From NCBI GenBank assembly GCA_029932675.1, contig JAOZPP010000045.1, positions 1 to 23,371 on the forward strand: 23,371 nt of DNA, written 5' to 3'. The DNA comes from a bacterium. Its GTDB lineage: Bacteria; SM23-81; DAOVCL01. Below are positions 1 through 7,615 of the stretch, piece by piece. Every line of letters starts with the position of its first letter. Positions within the stretch are counted from its first letter, which is position 1. The position numbers were made by a program, and so were the translations under genes. The notes below the pieces were generated by a model. That model saw only the letters and a list, made by a program, of their open reading frames with translations. It was not told where the DNA came from and did no database searches.

Positions 1-30
1 TTGGGTAACTACCTGATATACCTTAATCTT

Positions 31-357
31 TCAATTTTTTTCCGGAACCTGGATTATAATAGATTTAAATCTCTTGGAAATTAAGATTCTTCTGAATTCT
101 TCTTTAAACGCCTCCACACTTGCCCGTTTTTCTACTTGTGCAAACAAACCTTGAGGGTTAGCGCGTTCAAGTTCACCCTCATCCATCAAAATTTTCATAA
201 TCTCAAAATCCTCTTTATTCCAAGGCTTAATCACTTCTCCAAGATCTAAACTTTCAGGAATGATTGAACTCACTTTATCAAAATAAAGAACCGCCCATTT
301 CGCCCATTCAGATGGAACAATAATTGTTGGGTAATAGATTATTTTTCTTTCCATCAT
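31..357 (-). CDS. Short hypothetical protein, DUF6236-like N-terminus
   Basis: This 108-residue protein has no function I can assign. Its first ~35 residues (YYPTIIVPSEWAKWAVLYFD, then the KVSSIIPE stretch) recall the start of DUF6236 family proteins. Those are usually much longer, as far as I recall, so this may be a truncated copy. The ATG at 357 is well supported by AAGGAGGG seven bases upstream. The last codons follow a run of seven A on the coding strand, a plausible slippage or indel site, but both other frames also stop within about 12 codons. The gene is next to a broken recombinase, which suggests accessory, decaying DNA. The family link is from memory of the motif, not a search. Confidence 0.5.
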   Translation of the reverse strand: MMERKIIYYPTIIVPSEWAKWAVLYFDKVSSIIPESLDLGEVIKPWNKEDFEIMKILMDEGELERANPQGLFAQVEKRASVEAFKEEFRRILISKRFKSIIIQVPEKN

Positions 358-395
358 GCTGTTTCCCTCCTTAAGGCAATGGCGTATAACTCGTT

Positions 396-421
396 TATAT
401 CCGCATCTAATTGCGGATATA
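396..421. repeat. Perfect 10-bp inverted repeat (hairpin)
   Basis: Bases 396-405 are the exact reverse complement of 412-421, around a 6-base loop. The hairpin lies between the recombinase remnant and the DUF6236-like gene. It has no U-run, so it is not a standard terminator. On the minus strand it also lies inside an open frame without a start codon (about 354-467) whose stop overlaps the next ATG as ATGATG. That frame may be the tail of a lost gene. Confidence 0.5.
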
Positions 422-435
422 CTTCCAATATGATG

Positions 436-672
436 TTACATCCGAAGCTTACTTCGAATATACATCTTTATAGCTGCTTCTCCTCTTAAATATGTATAAA
501 CTTCTGTAGTCTTTGAACTCTTATGACCTCATAACTGCTGAATATAACTGAGATCTGTTCCACTTTCCAGTAAATGTGTAGCATAGGAATGTCTGAGGGA
601 ATGCACACTTACATCTTTCTTTATTCCTGCTTTCTCTATAGTGTCCTCGAACACCTTCTGAAGGAGTTGTAG
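436..672 (-). pseudogene. Tyrosine recombinase (XerC/D-like), C-terminal remnant
   Basis: This is the catalytic end of a tyrosine integrase. It shows the box II arginine motif [20 protein letters not shown], then QQL-stop-GHKSSKTTEVYTYL, which contains the GH of the GHKS motif and the tyrosine nucleophile region. A TGA replaces the residue just before GH, where family members have Leu, Met or similar, so a single base change (TTA to TGA) explains it. After that stop the frame continues to TAA at 436-438. Upstream, homology stops where queH ends (about 672); the open frame beyond that point is an out-of-frame shadow of queH. The N-terminal domain is missing. It is a relic of an integrated element, not an active enzyme. 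Confidence 0.75.
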
Positions 673-673
673 C

Positions 674-1270
674 TTATTTCGCCCTTTCCCCTTTGTAATA
701 CCTGTCCATCTCGCTATAGATACACCCACAATACTGTTGGCGGTAGAGGCCGAGTTCCTTAGACACCTGGAGCCCCTCCTTCCACCCTTCCCGCCAATCC
801 TCAAAGAGGAAGGGGACCCCATACTCTGAGGCCAACTGCTTGCCAATATAGCCCAATGCCTCAAACTCCTGATGGTTGCTCTGCAGAAGTGTGGTAGTAA
901 AATAGTCAAACTTTCCCTTCTTGGCTACCTTCGCCGCCTCGGTAAGCCTCATTGCATAGCAGAACTTACATCTATCGGCCTCCCGATAGACAACCCCCCG
1001 GAGAAAACCAACCAGATCGTAATCGTCCCGGTAGATCATCCTCAGTCCTTTCTTCTCCGAGAAGAGCTTTACGGAATCAAGCCTTTTCTTGTATTCCAAA
1101 TAGGGGTGGATGTTGGGGTTATACCAGAAGCCTAAGAGGTCCGCTCCCGCTTCGGTGAGTAGCTTAAACGGGTAGGCTGCACAAGGGGCACAGCAGATAT
1201 GTAAGAGAACCTTTTTAGAGGATAGGTCTATCATTGGGCTCAGGGCAGACTTTAGGTAGTGATCGGGCAT
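674..1270 (-). CDS. queH: Epoxyqueuosine reductase QueH
   Basis: QueH reduces epoxyqueuosine to queuosine in tRNA, the last step of queuosine synthesis, and is the non-homologous replacement for QueG. The 198-residue protein shows the expected cysteine pattern: HICCAPC at residues 24-30, CKFC at 101-104 and CGC at 181-183. These fit an Fe-S cluster plus a nearby metal. The DYD and [13 protein letters not shown] stretches are also typical. The ATG at 1270 has AAGGAG upstream; an internal Met13 is possible. It lies 79 bases downstream of ruvB on the same strand, a common neighbourhood since other queuosine genes also accompany ruvAB. The last codons abut the recombinase remnant, so an old integration ended right behind this gene. 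Confidence 0.9.
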   Translation of the reverse strand: MPDHYLKSALSPMIDLSSKKVLLHICCAPCAAYPFKLLTEAGADLLGFWYNPNIHPYLEYKKRLDSVKLFSEKKGLRMIYRDDYDLVGFLRGVVYREADRCKFCYAMRLTEAAKVAKKGKFDYFTTTLLQSNHQEFEALGYIGKQLASEYGVPFLFEDWREGWKEGLQVSKELGLYRQQYCGCIYSEMDRYYKGERAK

Positions 1271-1288
1271 AATCCTCTCCTTAGTCCT

Positions 1289-1302
1289 CCCCCTTAAGGG
1301 GG
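1289..1302. repeat. 14-bp perfect palindrome between ruvB and queH
   Basis: CCCCCTTAAGGGGG lies between the ruvB stop and the queH ribosome site. It could fold in the transcript as a small hairpin. There is no U-run after it. It may be a processing or attenuating site, but no role can be assigned. Confidence 0.4.
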
Positions 1303-1349
1303 AAGGAGATCGGTTTCAAGGACCATTCCCTGGGTGAACCGGATTCTCA

Positions 1350-2369
1350 CTATAAAAGCCTCCCTTGAATGCCCGTTTTCCCCTCTACACCCAGATGTTG
1401 GTAAGCCAGGGCAGTGGCTTCCCTGCCGCGCAGGGTGCGATTAATGAAACCCTCCTGGATGAGGTAGGGTTCATAAACTTCCTCAATCGTCTCCTTCTCC
1501 TCCCCCACAGCCACAGCTAAGGAGTTTATCCCCACTGGCCCCCCATTGAACTTCTTAATAATAACCTCCAAAATCCTCTTATCCATTTCATCCAAACCCG
1601 ATTCGTCAACCTCCATCATCTTCAACGCCTGATTGGCTATCTTTCGGTCTATCCTCCCATCCCCCTTTATCTGGGCAAAGTCCCGCACCCTCCGCAGGAG
1701 GCGATTGGCCACCCTGGGGGTCCCCCTGGATCTCCGAGCTATCTCCTGTGCACCATCCTGGTCAATCTCCACTCCTAAGATCCTTGCTGATCGGGTAACG
1801 ATGTGGAAAAGCTCCTCAGGGGCATAATAGTCCAACCTCCCTACAACCCCAAACCTGGCCCGTAAGGGGGAGGTAAGGAGTCCCGCCCTGGTAGTAGCGC
1901 CGATAAGGGTGAAATGTTGCAGGTTTATCTTCACTGACCTTGCCTTTGGTCCCCTATCTATCATAATATCCAAGGTATAATCTTCCATCGCCGGGTAGAG
2001 ATATTCCTCCACCACCCTGTTTAGCCTGTGGATCTCGTCGATGAAGAGGATGTTCCCCTCTTGGAGGTCAGTAAGTAGACCGGCCAAGTCCCCTGGTTTC
2101 TCTAAGACCGGACCTGAGGTGGCCCTAATCTCTGTCCCCATCTCCTTAGCTATAATATGGGCTAAGGTCGTCTTCCCCAGGCCAGGAGGACCATAAAAGA
2201 GAACATGGTCCAAGGCCTCATTCCTCCCCTTGGCCGCTTGGATAAAGATGGTCAGATTTTCCTTGAGCTTCTTCTGACCAACAAAGTCGGAGAACTTCTG
2301 CGGTCTCAGGGTCTTATCGAACTCTAAATCATCGCCGGTGGGATCGGGGAGGGTTATCCTCTCAGACAT
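1350..2369 (-). CDS. ruvB: Holliday junction branch migration ATPase RuvB
   Basis: RuvB is the hexameric AAA+ motor that drives Holliday junction branch migration with RuvA. The 339-residue length is normal. Walker A is [11 protein letters not shown] at residues 60-70, Walker B is [10 protein letters not shown], the sensor I region reads [11 protein letters not shown] and the arginine-finger stretch is LRARFG. The C-terminal winged-helix domain is present ([16 protein letters not shown], then the [10 protein letters not shown] motif). The ATG at 2369 overlaps the end of ruvA by 8 bases, so translation is probably coupled. Confidence 0.97.
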   Translation of the reverse strand: MSERITLPDPTGDDLEFDKTLRPQKFSDFVGQKKLKENLTIFIQAAKGRNEALDHVLFYGPPGLGKTTLAHIIAKEMGTEIRATSGPVLEKPGDLAGLLTDLQEGNILFIDEIHRLNRVVEEYLYPAMEDYTLDIMIDRGPKARSVKINLQHFTLIGATTRAGLLTSPLRARFGVVGRLDYYAPEELFHIVTRSARILGVEIDQDGAQEIARRSRGTPRVANRLLRRVRDFAQIKGDGRIDRKIANQALKMMEVDESGLDEMDKRILEVIIKKFNGGPVGINSLAVAVGEEKETIEEVYEPYLIQEGFINRTLRGREATALAYQHLGVEGKTGIQGRLL

Positions 2370-2946
2370 ATTTCAATGCCTCCCTGATTAACTTCTCCAA
2401 AGAGATGGGGCCCTTGGCCTGATTAAGAGCCTTCTCCAAGGCCCTCTTCGCCTGGCCCTGCTTGTAGCCTAAGGATAACAGGGCAAGGAGAGCTTCCTCC
2501 TCAGGTTGTTTTTGTTCCTCTGGAAGGGACTCCACTAACTCCCTCCTCTCAAACCTCTCTTTAAGCTCAACTACTATCCTTTGGGCGGTCTTCCTCCCCA
2601 CCCCAGGGATACGGACCAGCGAATCTACATCACCATCCGCTACATATCTTTGAAAATCATCAACCCTTATCCCGGAGAGTATCCCTTGGGCCAGTTTAGG
2701 CCCAATGCCAGAGATGCCAATGAGGCTTTCAAATAGGCTTCTCTCCTCCTGGGTAGAGAAACCGTAAAGTTGCACAACATCCTGTCGGAGGTGAAGGTGG
2801 GTTAAGACCTTTACCCTCTCCCCTATCTTCCCCACCCTCTCATAAGTGGAGAGAGGGATCCTCACCAACCATCCTACGCCATTGACCTCCAAAACTATCT
2901 GAGTAGGGCTTTTCGCTTCCAATCTTCCCTCTAAATAGGAGATCAT
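2362..2946 (-). CDS. ruvA: Holliday junction DNA-binding subunit RuvA
   Basis: RuvA forms the tetramer that holds the four-way junction and loads RuvB. The 194 residues comprise an N-terminal OB fold ([20 protein letters not shown]), two helix-hairpin-helix motifs ([15 protein letters not shown] and [15 protein letters not shown]) and a C-terminal RuvB-binding domain ([20 protein letters not shown]). The ATG overlaps the ruvC stop by 4 bases (ATGA type) and the stop overlaps ruvB. It is the middle gene of a ruvC-ruvA-ruvB operon. Confidence 0.97.
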   Translation of the reverse strand: MISYLEGRLEAKSPTQIVLEVNGVGWLVRIPLSTYERVGKIGERVKVLTHLHLRQDVVQLYGFSTQEERSLFESLIGISGIGPKLAQGILSGIRVDDFQRYVADGDVDSLVRIPGVGRKTAQRIVVELKERFERRELVESLPEEQKQPEEEALLALLSLGYKQGQAKRALEKALNQAKGPISLEKLIREALKYV

Positions 2947-3419
2947 CTTTCCGTGGGTGAAAGGTTATGGGTATGACAGATGGCTACGGCAAGGGCATCA
3001 GCAGCATGGTCAGGCTGGGGGACCTCCTCCAACTTGAGGAGGTTCTTCACCATAAACTGAACCTGACTCTTAGATGCTCCCCCATATCCAACAACGGCCT
3101 GTTTAACCTGGCGGGGGGTGTATTCGCTAATCGGTATCCCAGCCAAGGAGGCCACCAGACCAATTATCCCCTTTACCTCCCCAATGGAGAGGGTGAATTT
3201 CACATTCCTCTGGTGGAAGACGCTCTCGATGACCAGATGCTCAGGGGCCCAATCCTCCACCAAATCCCTCATCCCCTCAAATACTTCCTTTAACCTTAAA
3301 GGGCGAGAAGAAGGAGTGGGGAGAACTCCAAAGCTCAGGGCCTGCAGTTCCCTTCCATTTGCCTCGATGAGGCCGAAACCAGTAGCCAAAAGGCCAGGGT
3401 CTATTCCCAATACCTTCAT
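2943..3419 (-). CDS. ruvC: Holliday junction resolvase RuvC
   Basis: RuvC is the RNase H-fold endonuclease that cuts Holliday junctions symmetrically. The 158 residues carry the four catalytic acids: D7 (GIDPGLLATGFG), E65 (LVIESVFHQ), D137 and D141 (PDHAADALAVA). They align with E. coli D7, E66, D138 and D141. It is the first gene of the ruvCAB block. The ribosome site ahead of the ATG is weak (GGATAAG), while the downstream genes rely on overlaps. It is separated from yebC by 275 bases of repeat-like sequence, so it may be transcribed from yebC or from a weak local promoter. Confidence 0.96.
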   Translation of the reverse strand: MKVLGIDPGLLATGFGLIEANGRELQALSFGVLPTPSSRPLRLKEVFEGMRDLVEDWAPEHLVIESVFHQRNVKFTLSIGEVKGIIGLVASLAGIPISEYTPRQVKQAVVGYGGASKSQVQFMVKNLLKLEEVPQPDHAADALAVAICHTHNLSPTER

Positions 3420-3443
3420 AAACTTATCCGCCGTGGCGAGTTT

Positions 3444-3530
3444 TTGACAGGATAACAGGATTTACCGAATTTTTATTCATCTCCTCTATTTATTGTAAGA
3501 GGAGGCGGATAGACATAAATGTCTGTCTCT
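3444..3530. repeat. Dispersed-repeat-like intergenic sequence
   Basis: The yebC-ruvC gap contains a degenerate repeat of ACAGGAT units (3446-3462), a perfect 7-bp hairpin at 3481-3504 (arms CTCCTCT and AGAGGAG) and an AGACAT/ATGTCT inverted repeat at 3511-3524. ACAGGAT-rich and GGACAGACAT-type sequences are common as scattered intergenic repeats in some bacterial genomes; that link is from memory. The small open frames here look like translations of such repeats rather than genes. Confidence 0.35.
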
Positions 3531-3656
3531 ACAAGACAAACACATAATACCTTAAATTTAAGAGGGTTATGCCAATTCGTTTCCAATTTGTGAATAATTC
3601 GGGTAAAAAGGGGATTTCCTGTGCTTTCGAGCCAAACGCCTCTTAAACCAATCGTC

Positions 3657-3683
3657 AAGATCTCCAGATCCCTGGGAGATCTT
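3657..3683 (-). terminator. 9-bp inverted repeat just after yebC
   Basis: Arms at 3657-3665 and 3675-3683 are exact reverse complements around a 9-base loop, starting 12 bases past the yebC stop in the direction of transcription. There is no U-run, so this may be a 3'-end stabiliser or a weak terminator rather than a strong intrinsic one. Confidence 0.4.
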
Positions 3684-3694
3684 TCCCCCTAAAC

Positions 3695-4441
3695 CTACTT
3701 TGAGCTTAACTCTTCCATTATAGATACATCTATATCGAAGTTGGAATAGACATTCTGCACATCATCATGGTCCTCTAAGGCCTCCATAAGCTTAAGGGTT
3801 TGCTCTGCCGCCTTACCTTCCAGCTTTACGGTTGTTTGGGGGATCCTGGTAACCTGAGCCGACTGACATGTTATCCCCCCCTCCTCCAACTTCTCCTTAA
3901 CCTCCCCCAACTTCTCTGGGGCAGTAATTATCTCATAACCGCCATCCTCTGGCTTCATATCCTCCGCCCCTGCCTCCAAGGCCAAAGCCAAAAGCTCATC
4001 CTCATTTGCCTCCTCTACGGTGATTACCCCCTTCTGCTCAAACATCCAGGCCACAGAGCCCGTCTCACCTAAGTGACCATTATGTTTGGAAAGTATGTAT
4101 CTTATATCGGATACTGTTCTCTTCTTGTTATCGGTTAAGGACTCTATAAGGAGGGCAACGCCCTGTGGCCCGTACCCTTCATAGATCACTTCCTCATAGA
4201 CGGCCCCAGGAAGCTCCCCTGTCCCTTTCTTTATGGCCCGGTCGATGTTGGCTTGGGGCATATTAGAGGCCTTGGCGTTTTGGATTGCCGTCCTCAACCG
4301 GGGGTTGCCTTCAGGATCTCCCCCTCCCTGACGGGCAGCAACGGTTATCTCCTTGATCAGCTTGGTGAAGATCTTCCCCCTTTTAGCATCCTCTTTCTCC
4401 TTCTTCCTCCTTATTGTGCTCCATTTAGAATGTCCAGACAT
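3695..4441 (-). CDS. yebC: YebC/PmpR-family protein
   Basis: This is the 248-residue YebC/TACO1-type protein. Family members have been described as transcription regulators and, more recently, as translation factors that help ribosomes through difficult stretches. It begins with the hallmark [20 protein letters not shown] and contains [40 protein letters not shown] and a [13 protein letters not shown] segment. The open frame extends 33 codons further upstream, but the family start and a strong AAAGGAGGAGAAG site in front of 4441 identify the true ATG. It is upstream of ruvC, the classical yebC-ruvCAB order. Its leader has three hairpins, annotated separately. Confidence 0.95.
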   Translation of the reverse strand: MSGHSKWSTIRRKKEKEDAKRGKIFTKLIKEITVAARQGGGDPEGNPRLRTAIQNAKASNMPQANIDRAIKKGTGELPGAVYEEVIYEGYGPQGVALLIESLTDNKKRTVSDIRYILSKHNGHLGETGSVAWMFEQKGVITVEEANEDELLALALEAGAEDMKPEDGGYEIITAPEKLGEVKEKLEEGGITCQSAQVTRIPQTTVKLEGKAAEQTLKLMEALEDHDDVQNVYSNFDIDVSIMEELSSK

Positions 4442-4457
4442 CTCTTCTCCTCCTTTC

Positions 4458-4537
4458 GAACTTAGCCCGCTACGCTCGCAAAGTTCTCCAGAGAGGTCTT
4501 CGCCCCTCTGGCGCTCCCAGTGGGTTTTATCACCCAC
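4458..4537 (-). promoter_or_regulatory. Structured leader of yebC (three hairpins in a row)
   Basis: Between the sugar-dehydrogenase stop and the yebC ribosome site the transcript can fold three consecutive stems. They are GTGGGT/ACCCAC (4520-4525 with 4532-4537), a 9-bp stem with one mismatch (4488-4496 with 4503-4511) and GAACTT/AAGTTC (4458-4463 with 4481-4486). The last lies just before the AAAGGAGG site. I recognise no known riboswitch class. Confidence 0.35.
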
Positions 4538-4573
4538 CAATTGGAAGGGAGACCATCTATTCCCGCAATTTCC

Positions 4574-5869
4574 CTATATCTTGGTTACTTTTTCCTCCCT
4601 TATCCCTCGGGTAGCGTTTCTGGTATCTACTACCAGCCGAGAGTGTTTGACTATCCATTCGTAGTTGTAGGATGAATGGTCAGTAACGATGACCACGCAA
4701 TCAGATTGGTGAAGGAGGTCCTCCTCAAGCTCCTCGGATTGGAGGCTGTGACCGTTGAGGGGCAGAGTGGGAACATAAGGGTCATTATAACTGACCTTAG
4801 CCCCCTTGGAGATGAGCAACTTGAGGACATCCAAAGCAGGCGATTCCCTTATATCCCCAATGTCCTTCTTATAGGCGACACCCAAGACAAGGATATGGGA
4901 ACCCTTAATCGAACGTTCTGCCCCATTGAGCACTTCCCCTACCTTCTCCACAACATAATAAGGCATCCGGGAGTTTATATCCCCCGCCAATTCGATGAAC
5001 CGGGCGTAGTAGTTGAGTGCCTTTAGCTTCCAAGAAAGATAATGGGGATCAATGGGGATACAATGTCCTCCCAACCCAGGACCAGGATAGAAGGGCATAT
5101 AACCAAAAGGCTTAGTCGCCGCCGCCTCAATTATCTCCCATACATCTATACCCAATCGGTCACACATCAGGGCTACTTCATTGACCAATCCAATGTTCAC
5201 GCTCCGAAAGGTGTTCTCCAAAAGTTTGACCATCTCTGCGGATTTGCTTGAGGAGACAGGAAAGACTTTCTCGATGAACTGCTGATAGAAGAGGGTAGCC
5301 ACCTCAGTGCACTTTGGGGTTACCCCGCCAACCACCCGCGGAGTGTTCTTTACCTTATAGACGGGATTACCCGGGTCTATCCTCTCTGGAGAGAAGGCCA
5401 GGAAGAAGTCCCTACCCGCCTGGAGGCCGGTTTCCTCTAATATGGGGAGGAGAAGTTCTTCCGTCGTCCCTGGATAGGTAGTTGACTCCAACACCACAAG
5501 CTGATTTGGATGCAGGTATTTCCTTATTTCCTTCACTGCATTGAGGATGTAGGAGACATCCGGATCCTTTGTCTTAGAAAGGGGGGTGGGAACGCAGATA
5601 TTCACTACATCGCTCTCTTTCAAGATGGCAAACTCCGTTGTTGCCTTCAAGAGACCCGATTTAACCAACCTGCTCAGTTCCTCTTCCTGCACATCGGCGA
5701 CGTCAGATTTTCCTGAATTGACCAGGTCAACCTTCTCCTCCTTGATGTCTATCCCCTTAACCTGAAATCCCACCTTGCTCAACTCCACAGCCAATGGGAG
5801 CCCAACATAACCCATCCCAATTACAGAGACTTTAGCCTTCTTAGTGCTTATCTTATCCCTTAAATTCAT
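4574..5869 (-). CDS. UDP-sugar 6-dehydrogenase (WbpA/WecC-like)
   Basis: This is a nucleotide-sugar dehydrogenase of the UDP-GlcNAc/UDP-ManNAc type. It would oxidise the C6 alcohol to a uronic acid with two NAD+ for polysaccharide synthesis. The 431 residues begin with a Rossmann NAD site (VIGMGYVGLPLAVEL, 16-30) and include the AFSPERIDPGNP motif, the central helix with AEMVKLLENTFRSVNIGLVN, and catalytic Cys270 in GPGLGGHCIPIDPHYLSWK. The third domain has VLGVAYKKDIGDIRESPAL. GGHCIPIDPHYLSW points to the WbpA-like branch rather than plain UDP-glucose dehydrogenase, but the exact substrate is uncertain. The ATG at 5869 follows GAAAGGAG and overlaps the nucleotidyltransferase by 17 bases. Confidence 0.9.
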   Translation of the reverse strand: MNLRDKISTKKAKVSVIGMGYVGLPLAVELSKVGFQVKGIDIKEEKVDLVNSGKSDVADVQEEELSRLVKSGLLKATTEFAILKESDVVNICVPTPLSKTKDPDVSYILNAVKEIRKYLHPNQLVVLESTTYPGTTEELLLPILEETGLQAGRDFFLAFSPERIDPGNPVYKVKNTPRVVGGVTPKCTEVATLFYQQFIEKVFPVSSSKSAEMVKLLENTFRSVNIGLVNEVALMCDRLGIDVWEIIEAAATKPFGYMPFYPGPGLGGHCIPIDPHYLSWKLKALNYYARFIELAGDINSRMPYYVVEKVGEVLNGAERSIKGSHILVLGVAYKKDIGDIRESPALDVLKLLISKGAKVSYNDPYVPTLPLNGHSLQSEELEEDLLHQSDCVVIVTDHSSYNYEWIVKHSRLVVDTRNATRGIREEKVTKI

Positions 5870-6611
5870 CGGAACTCCTTTCCTCCTTACGTGCCTTTCT
5901 GGCGGCCAGAAGGTTGGCCTCTAAGTAGGAGTCAATGGAGGCCCCCGCGTCTGCCCACCATCCTTTTAAGATATCAAACTTCATTTCTCCCCTTCTTATA
6001 TAGTAGTTGTTCACATCGGTTATCTCTAACTCTCCCCTAAAAGACGGCTTCAGCTGCCTAATCACTTCAAACACCTGGGCATCATACATATAGACTCCGG
6101 TCACCGCATACCGCGATTTGGGCTGGGAGGGCTTCTCCTCAACCCCCAGCAACTTCCTCCCGGCCAGAACTGCCACCCCATAGTCTTGAGGCCTCTTCAC
6201 CCTTTTTAAGAGTATGCGTGCCCCCTTCCTCTGCCTTCTAAACCTCTCCACTGAAGAACCTATCCCCCTTTCAAAGAGGTTGTCCCCTAAGATAACCACA
6301 ATTTTGCCCCCGCCAGAGAAGTGTTCAGCAAGGGCAAGGGCATGAGCAATTCCTCCCTCTTCTTCCTGATAGGCATAGTTCAAGTGGTTCAAACCAAACT
6401 CCCTTCCATTGCCCAAAAGCCTCAGAAAATCACCGGCGTTGTTTCCTCCAGTGACAACCATAATCTCTTTTATCCCTGCTTCTACCAAGGTAAATAGGGG
6501 GTAATAGATCATCGGTTGGTTGTAGATAGGGAGAAGATGCTTATTGGTAATCTTGGTAAGGGGGTAAAGCCTACTTCCCTTCCCCCCCGCGAGAACCACC
6601 CCCCTCAGCAT
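5853..6611 (-). CDS. Sugar-1-phosphate nucleotidyltransferase (RmlA/RfbA-like)
   Basis: The enzyme transfers a nucleotide to a sugar-1-phosphate, probably glucose-1-phosphate thymidylyltransferase. Residues 5-17 (VVLAGGKGSRLYP) form the nucleotide-binding signature, followed by LTKITNKHLLPIYNQPMIYY, VTGGNNAGDFLRLLGNGREF and YAYQEEEGGIAHALALAEHF, all very close to the short RfbA class. It ends at 252 residues, lacking the long C-terminal extension of classical ~290-residue RmlA proteins. It overlaps tsaD by 7 bases and the UDP-sugar dehydrogenase by 17, so the two sugar genes are translated together. No rmlB, rmlC or rmlD is nearby, so the product sugar cannot be deduced. Confidence 0.88.
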   Translation of the reverse strand: MLRGVVLAGGKGSRLYPLTKITNKHLLPIYNQPMIYYPLFTLVEAGIKEIMVVTGGNNAGDFLRLLGNGREFGLNHLNYAYQEEEGGIAHALALAEHFSGGGKIVVILGDNLFERGIGSSVERFRRQRKGARILLKRVKRPQDYGVAVLAGRKLLGVEEKPSQPKSRYAVTGVYMYDAQVFEVIRQLKPSFRGELEITDVNNYYIRRGEMKFDILKGWWADAGASIDSYLEANLLAARKARKEERSSDEFKG

Positions 6612-7615
6612 TTCCCCTCTCCCAGCTTACTGGTTGCCTCCGCCCTGAGGTCAAGGCCATCTTTAAACCCTCTCTCTATATAGAATAGGCCACAAGCAGC
6701 GACCATAGCCCCGTTGTCCGTGCAGAGGGGGGGAGGAGGATAGTGGACCTGGAGGCCATCCCTTTCCCCCTTCAGGCTTAGCCTCCTCCGCAGGAGGCTG
6801 TTGGCAGCTACGCCTCCGGCTAAGAGGATCCTCTCTGTATCCATTTCCTCGGCTGCCCTCAAGCACCTCTCCACAAGCACATCGATAACTGCCGCCTGAA
6901 AGCTGGCGCATATATCCTTTATCCTCTCCTGAACCCTCTTTGGCCCCAACTTCTCCAAGTAGTTGAGCACAGCGGTCTTTAGGCCACTGAAGCTAAAGTC
7001 AAAGCCATCATCGAGCCAGGCGCGGGGGAACTGATGGTAGTGGGGATTGCCCTCTGCGGCCAATTGGTCGATCTTTTTTCCCCCTGGATAACCCAGGCCA
7101 AGCATCACCGCTACCTTATCAAACGCCTCCCCTGCAGCATCATCTCTGGTCTGGCCCAAAAGCTTATACTCCCCTAACTCAGGGACGAAAAATAGCTCGG
7201 TGTGTCCGCCTGAAATGATGAGGCAAACAAAGGGAGAAGGTATCTTGGGGTTCTCAATGAAGTTGGCAAAGATGTGGCCCTCTAAATGGTTTACCCCGAG
7301 GATATCAACTCCCAATGAGTAGGCTATCCCCTTGGCTACCCCCAGGCCAACCAGAAGGGAGCCAATTAGCCCTGGACCGCGGGTCACTGCTATCGCATCT
7401 ATCCCCTCAAGCCCGATCCCCGCTTCCTGGAGGGCGCTCCTGATCACTGGTAGGATAGACCTAAGATGGGCACGAGAGGCTATTTCGGGGACCACCCCAC
7501 CGTAGCGTGAATGCATTAGTTGGGTAGAGACGACGTTGGAAAGAACCCTATAGTTCTCCTCGATTACCGCCGCCGCGCTCTCATCACAGGAGGTCTCAAT
7601 CCCCAGAACCCTCAT
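6605..7615 (-). CDS. tsaD: tRNA threonylcarbamoyladenosine synthesis protein TsaD
   Basis: TsaD is the ASKHA-fold enzyme that, with TsaB and TsaE, moves the threonylcarbamoyl group to A37 of ANN-decoding tRNAs. The 336 residues have the start MRVLGIETSCDESAAAVIE, the metal-binding HLEGH (His110, His114), the phosphate loops LIISGGHTELF and ILLAGGVAANSLLRRRL, and the PPPPLCTDNGAMVA motif near the end. The ATG at 7615 overlaps the YbbR gene by 20 bases and its stop overlaps the nucleotidyltransferase, so it sits inside a coupled operon. TsaB, TsaC and TsaE are not in the window. Confidence 0.97.
   Translation of the reverse strand: MRVLGIETSCDESAAAVIEENYRVLSNVVSTQLMHSRYGGVVPEIASRAHLRSILPVIRSALQEAGIGLEGIDAIAVTRGPGLIGSLLVGLGVAKGIAYSLGVDILGVNHLEGHIFANFIENPKIPSPFVCLIISGGHTELFFVPELGEYKLLGQTRDDAAGEAFDKVAVMLGLGYPGGKKIDQLAAEGNPHYHQFPRAWLDDGFDFSFSGLKTAVLNYLEKLGPKRVQERIKDICASFQAAVIDVLVERCLRAAEEMDTERILLAGGVAANSLLRRRLSLKGERDGLQVHYPPPPLCTDNGAMVAACGLFYIERGFKDGLDLRAEATSKLGEGKC

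Noticed and set aside
673-909. N-terminal part of the recombinase open frame
   Set aside because: It is an out-of-frame translation of queH; real recombinase similarity begins only near 672.
3473-3658. 61-codon minus-strand frame between yebC and ruvC
   Set aside because: No ribosome site; lies over repeat-like hairpins and resembles no family.
4442-4540. 33-codon N-terminal extension of YebC
   Set aside because: The family start MSGHSKW and a strong ribosome site mark 4441 as the true start.
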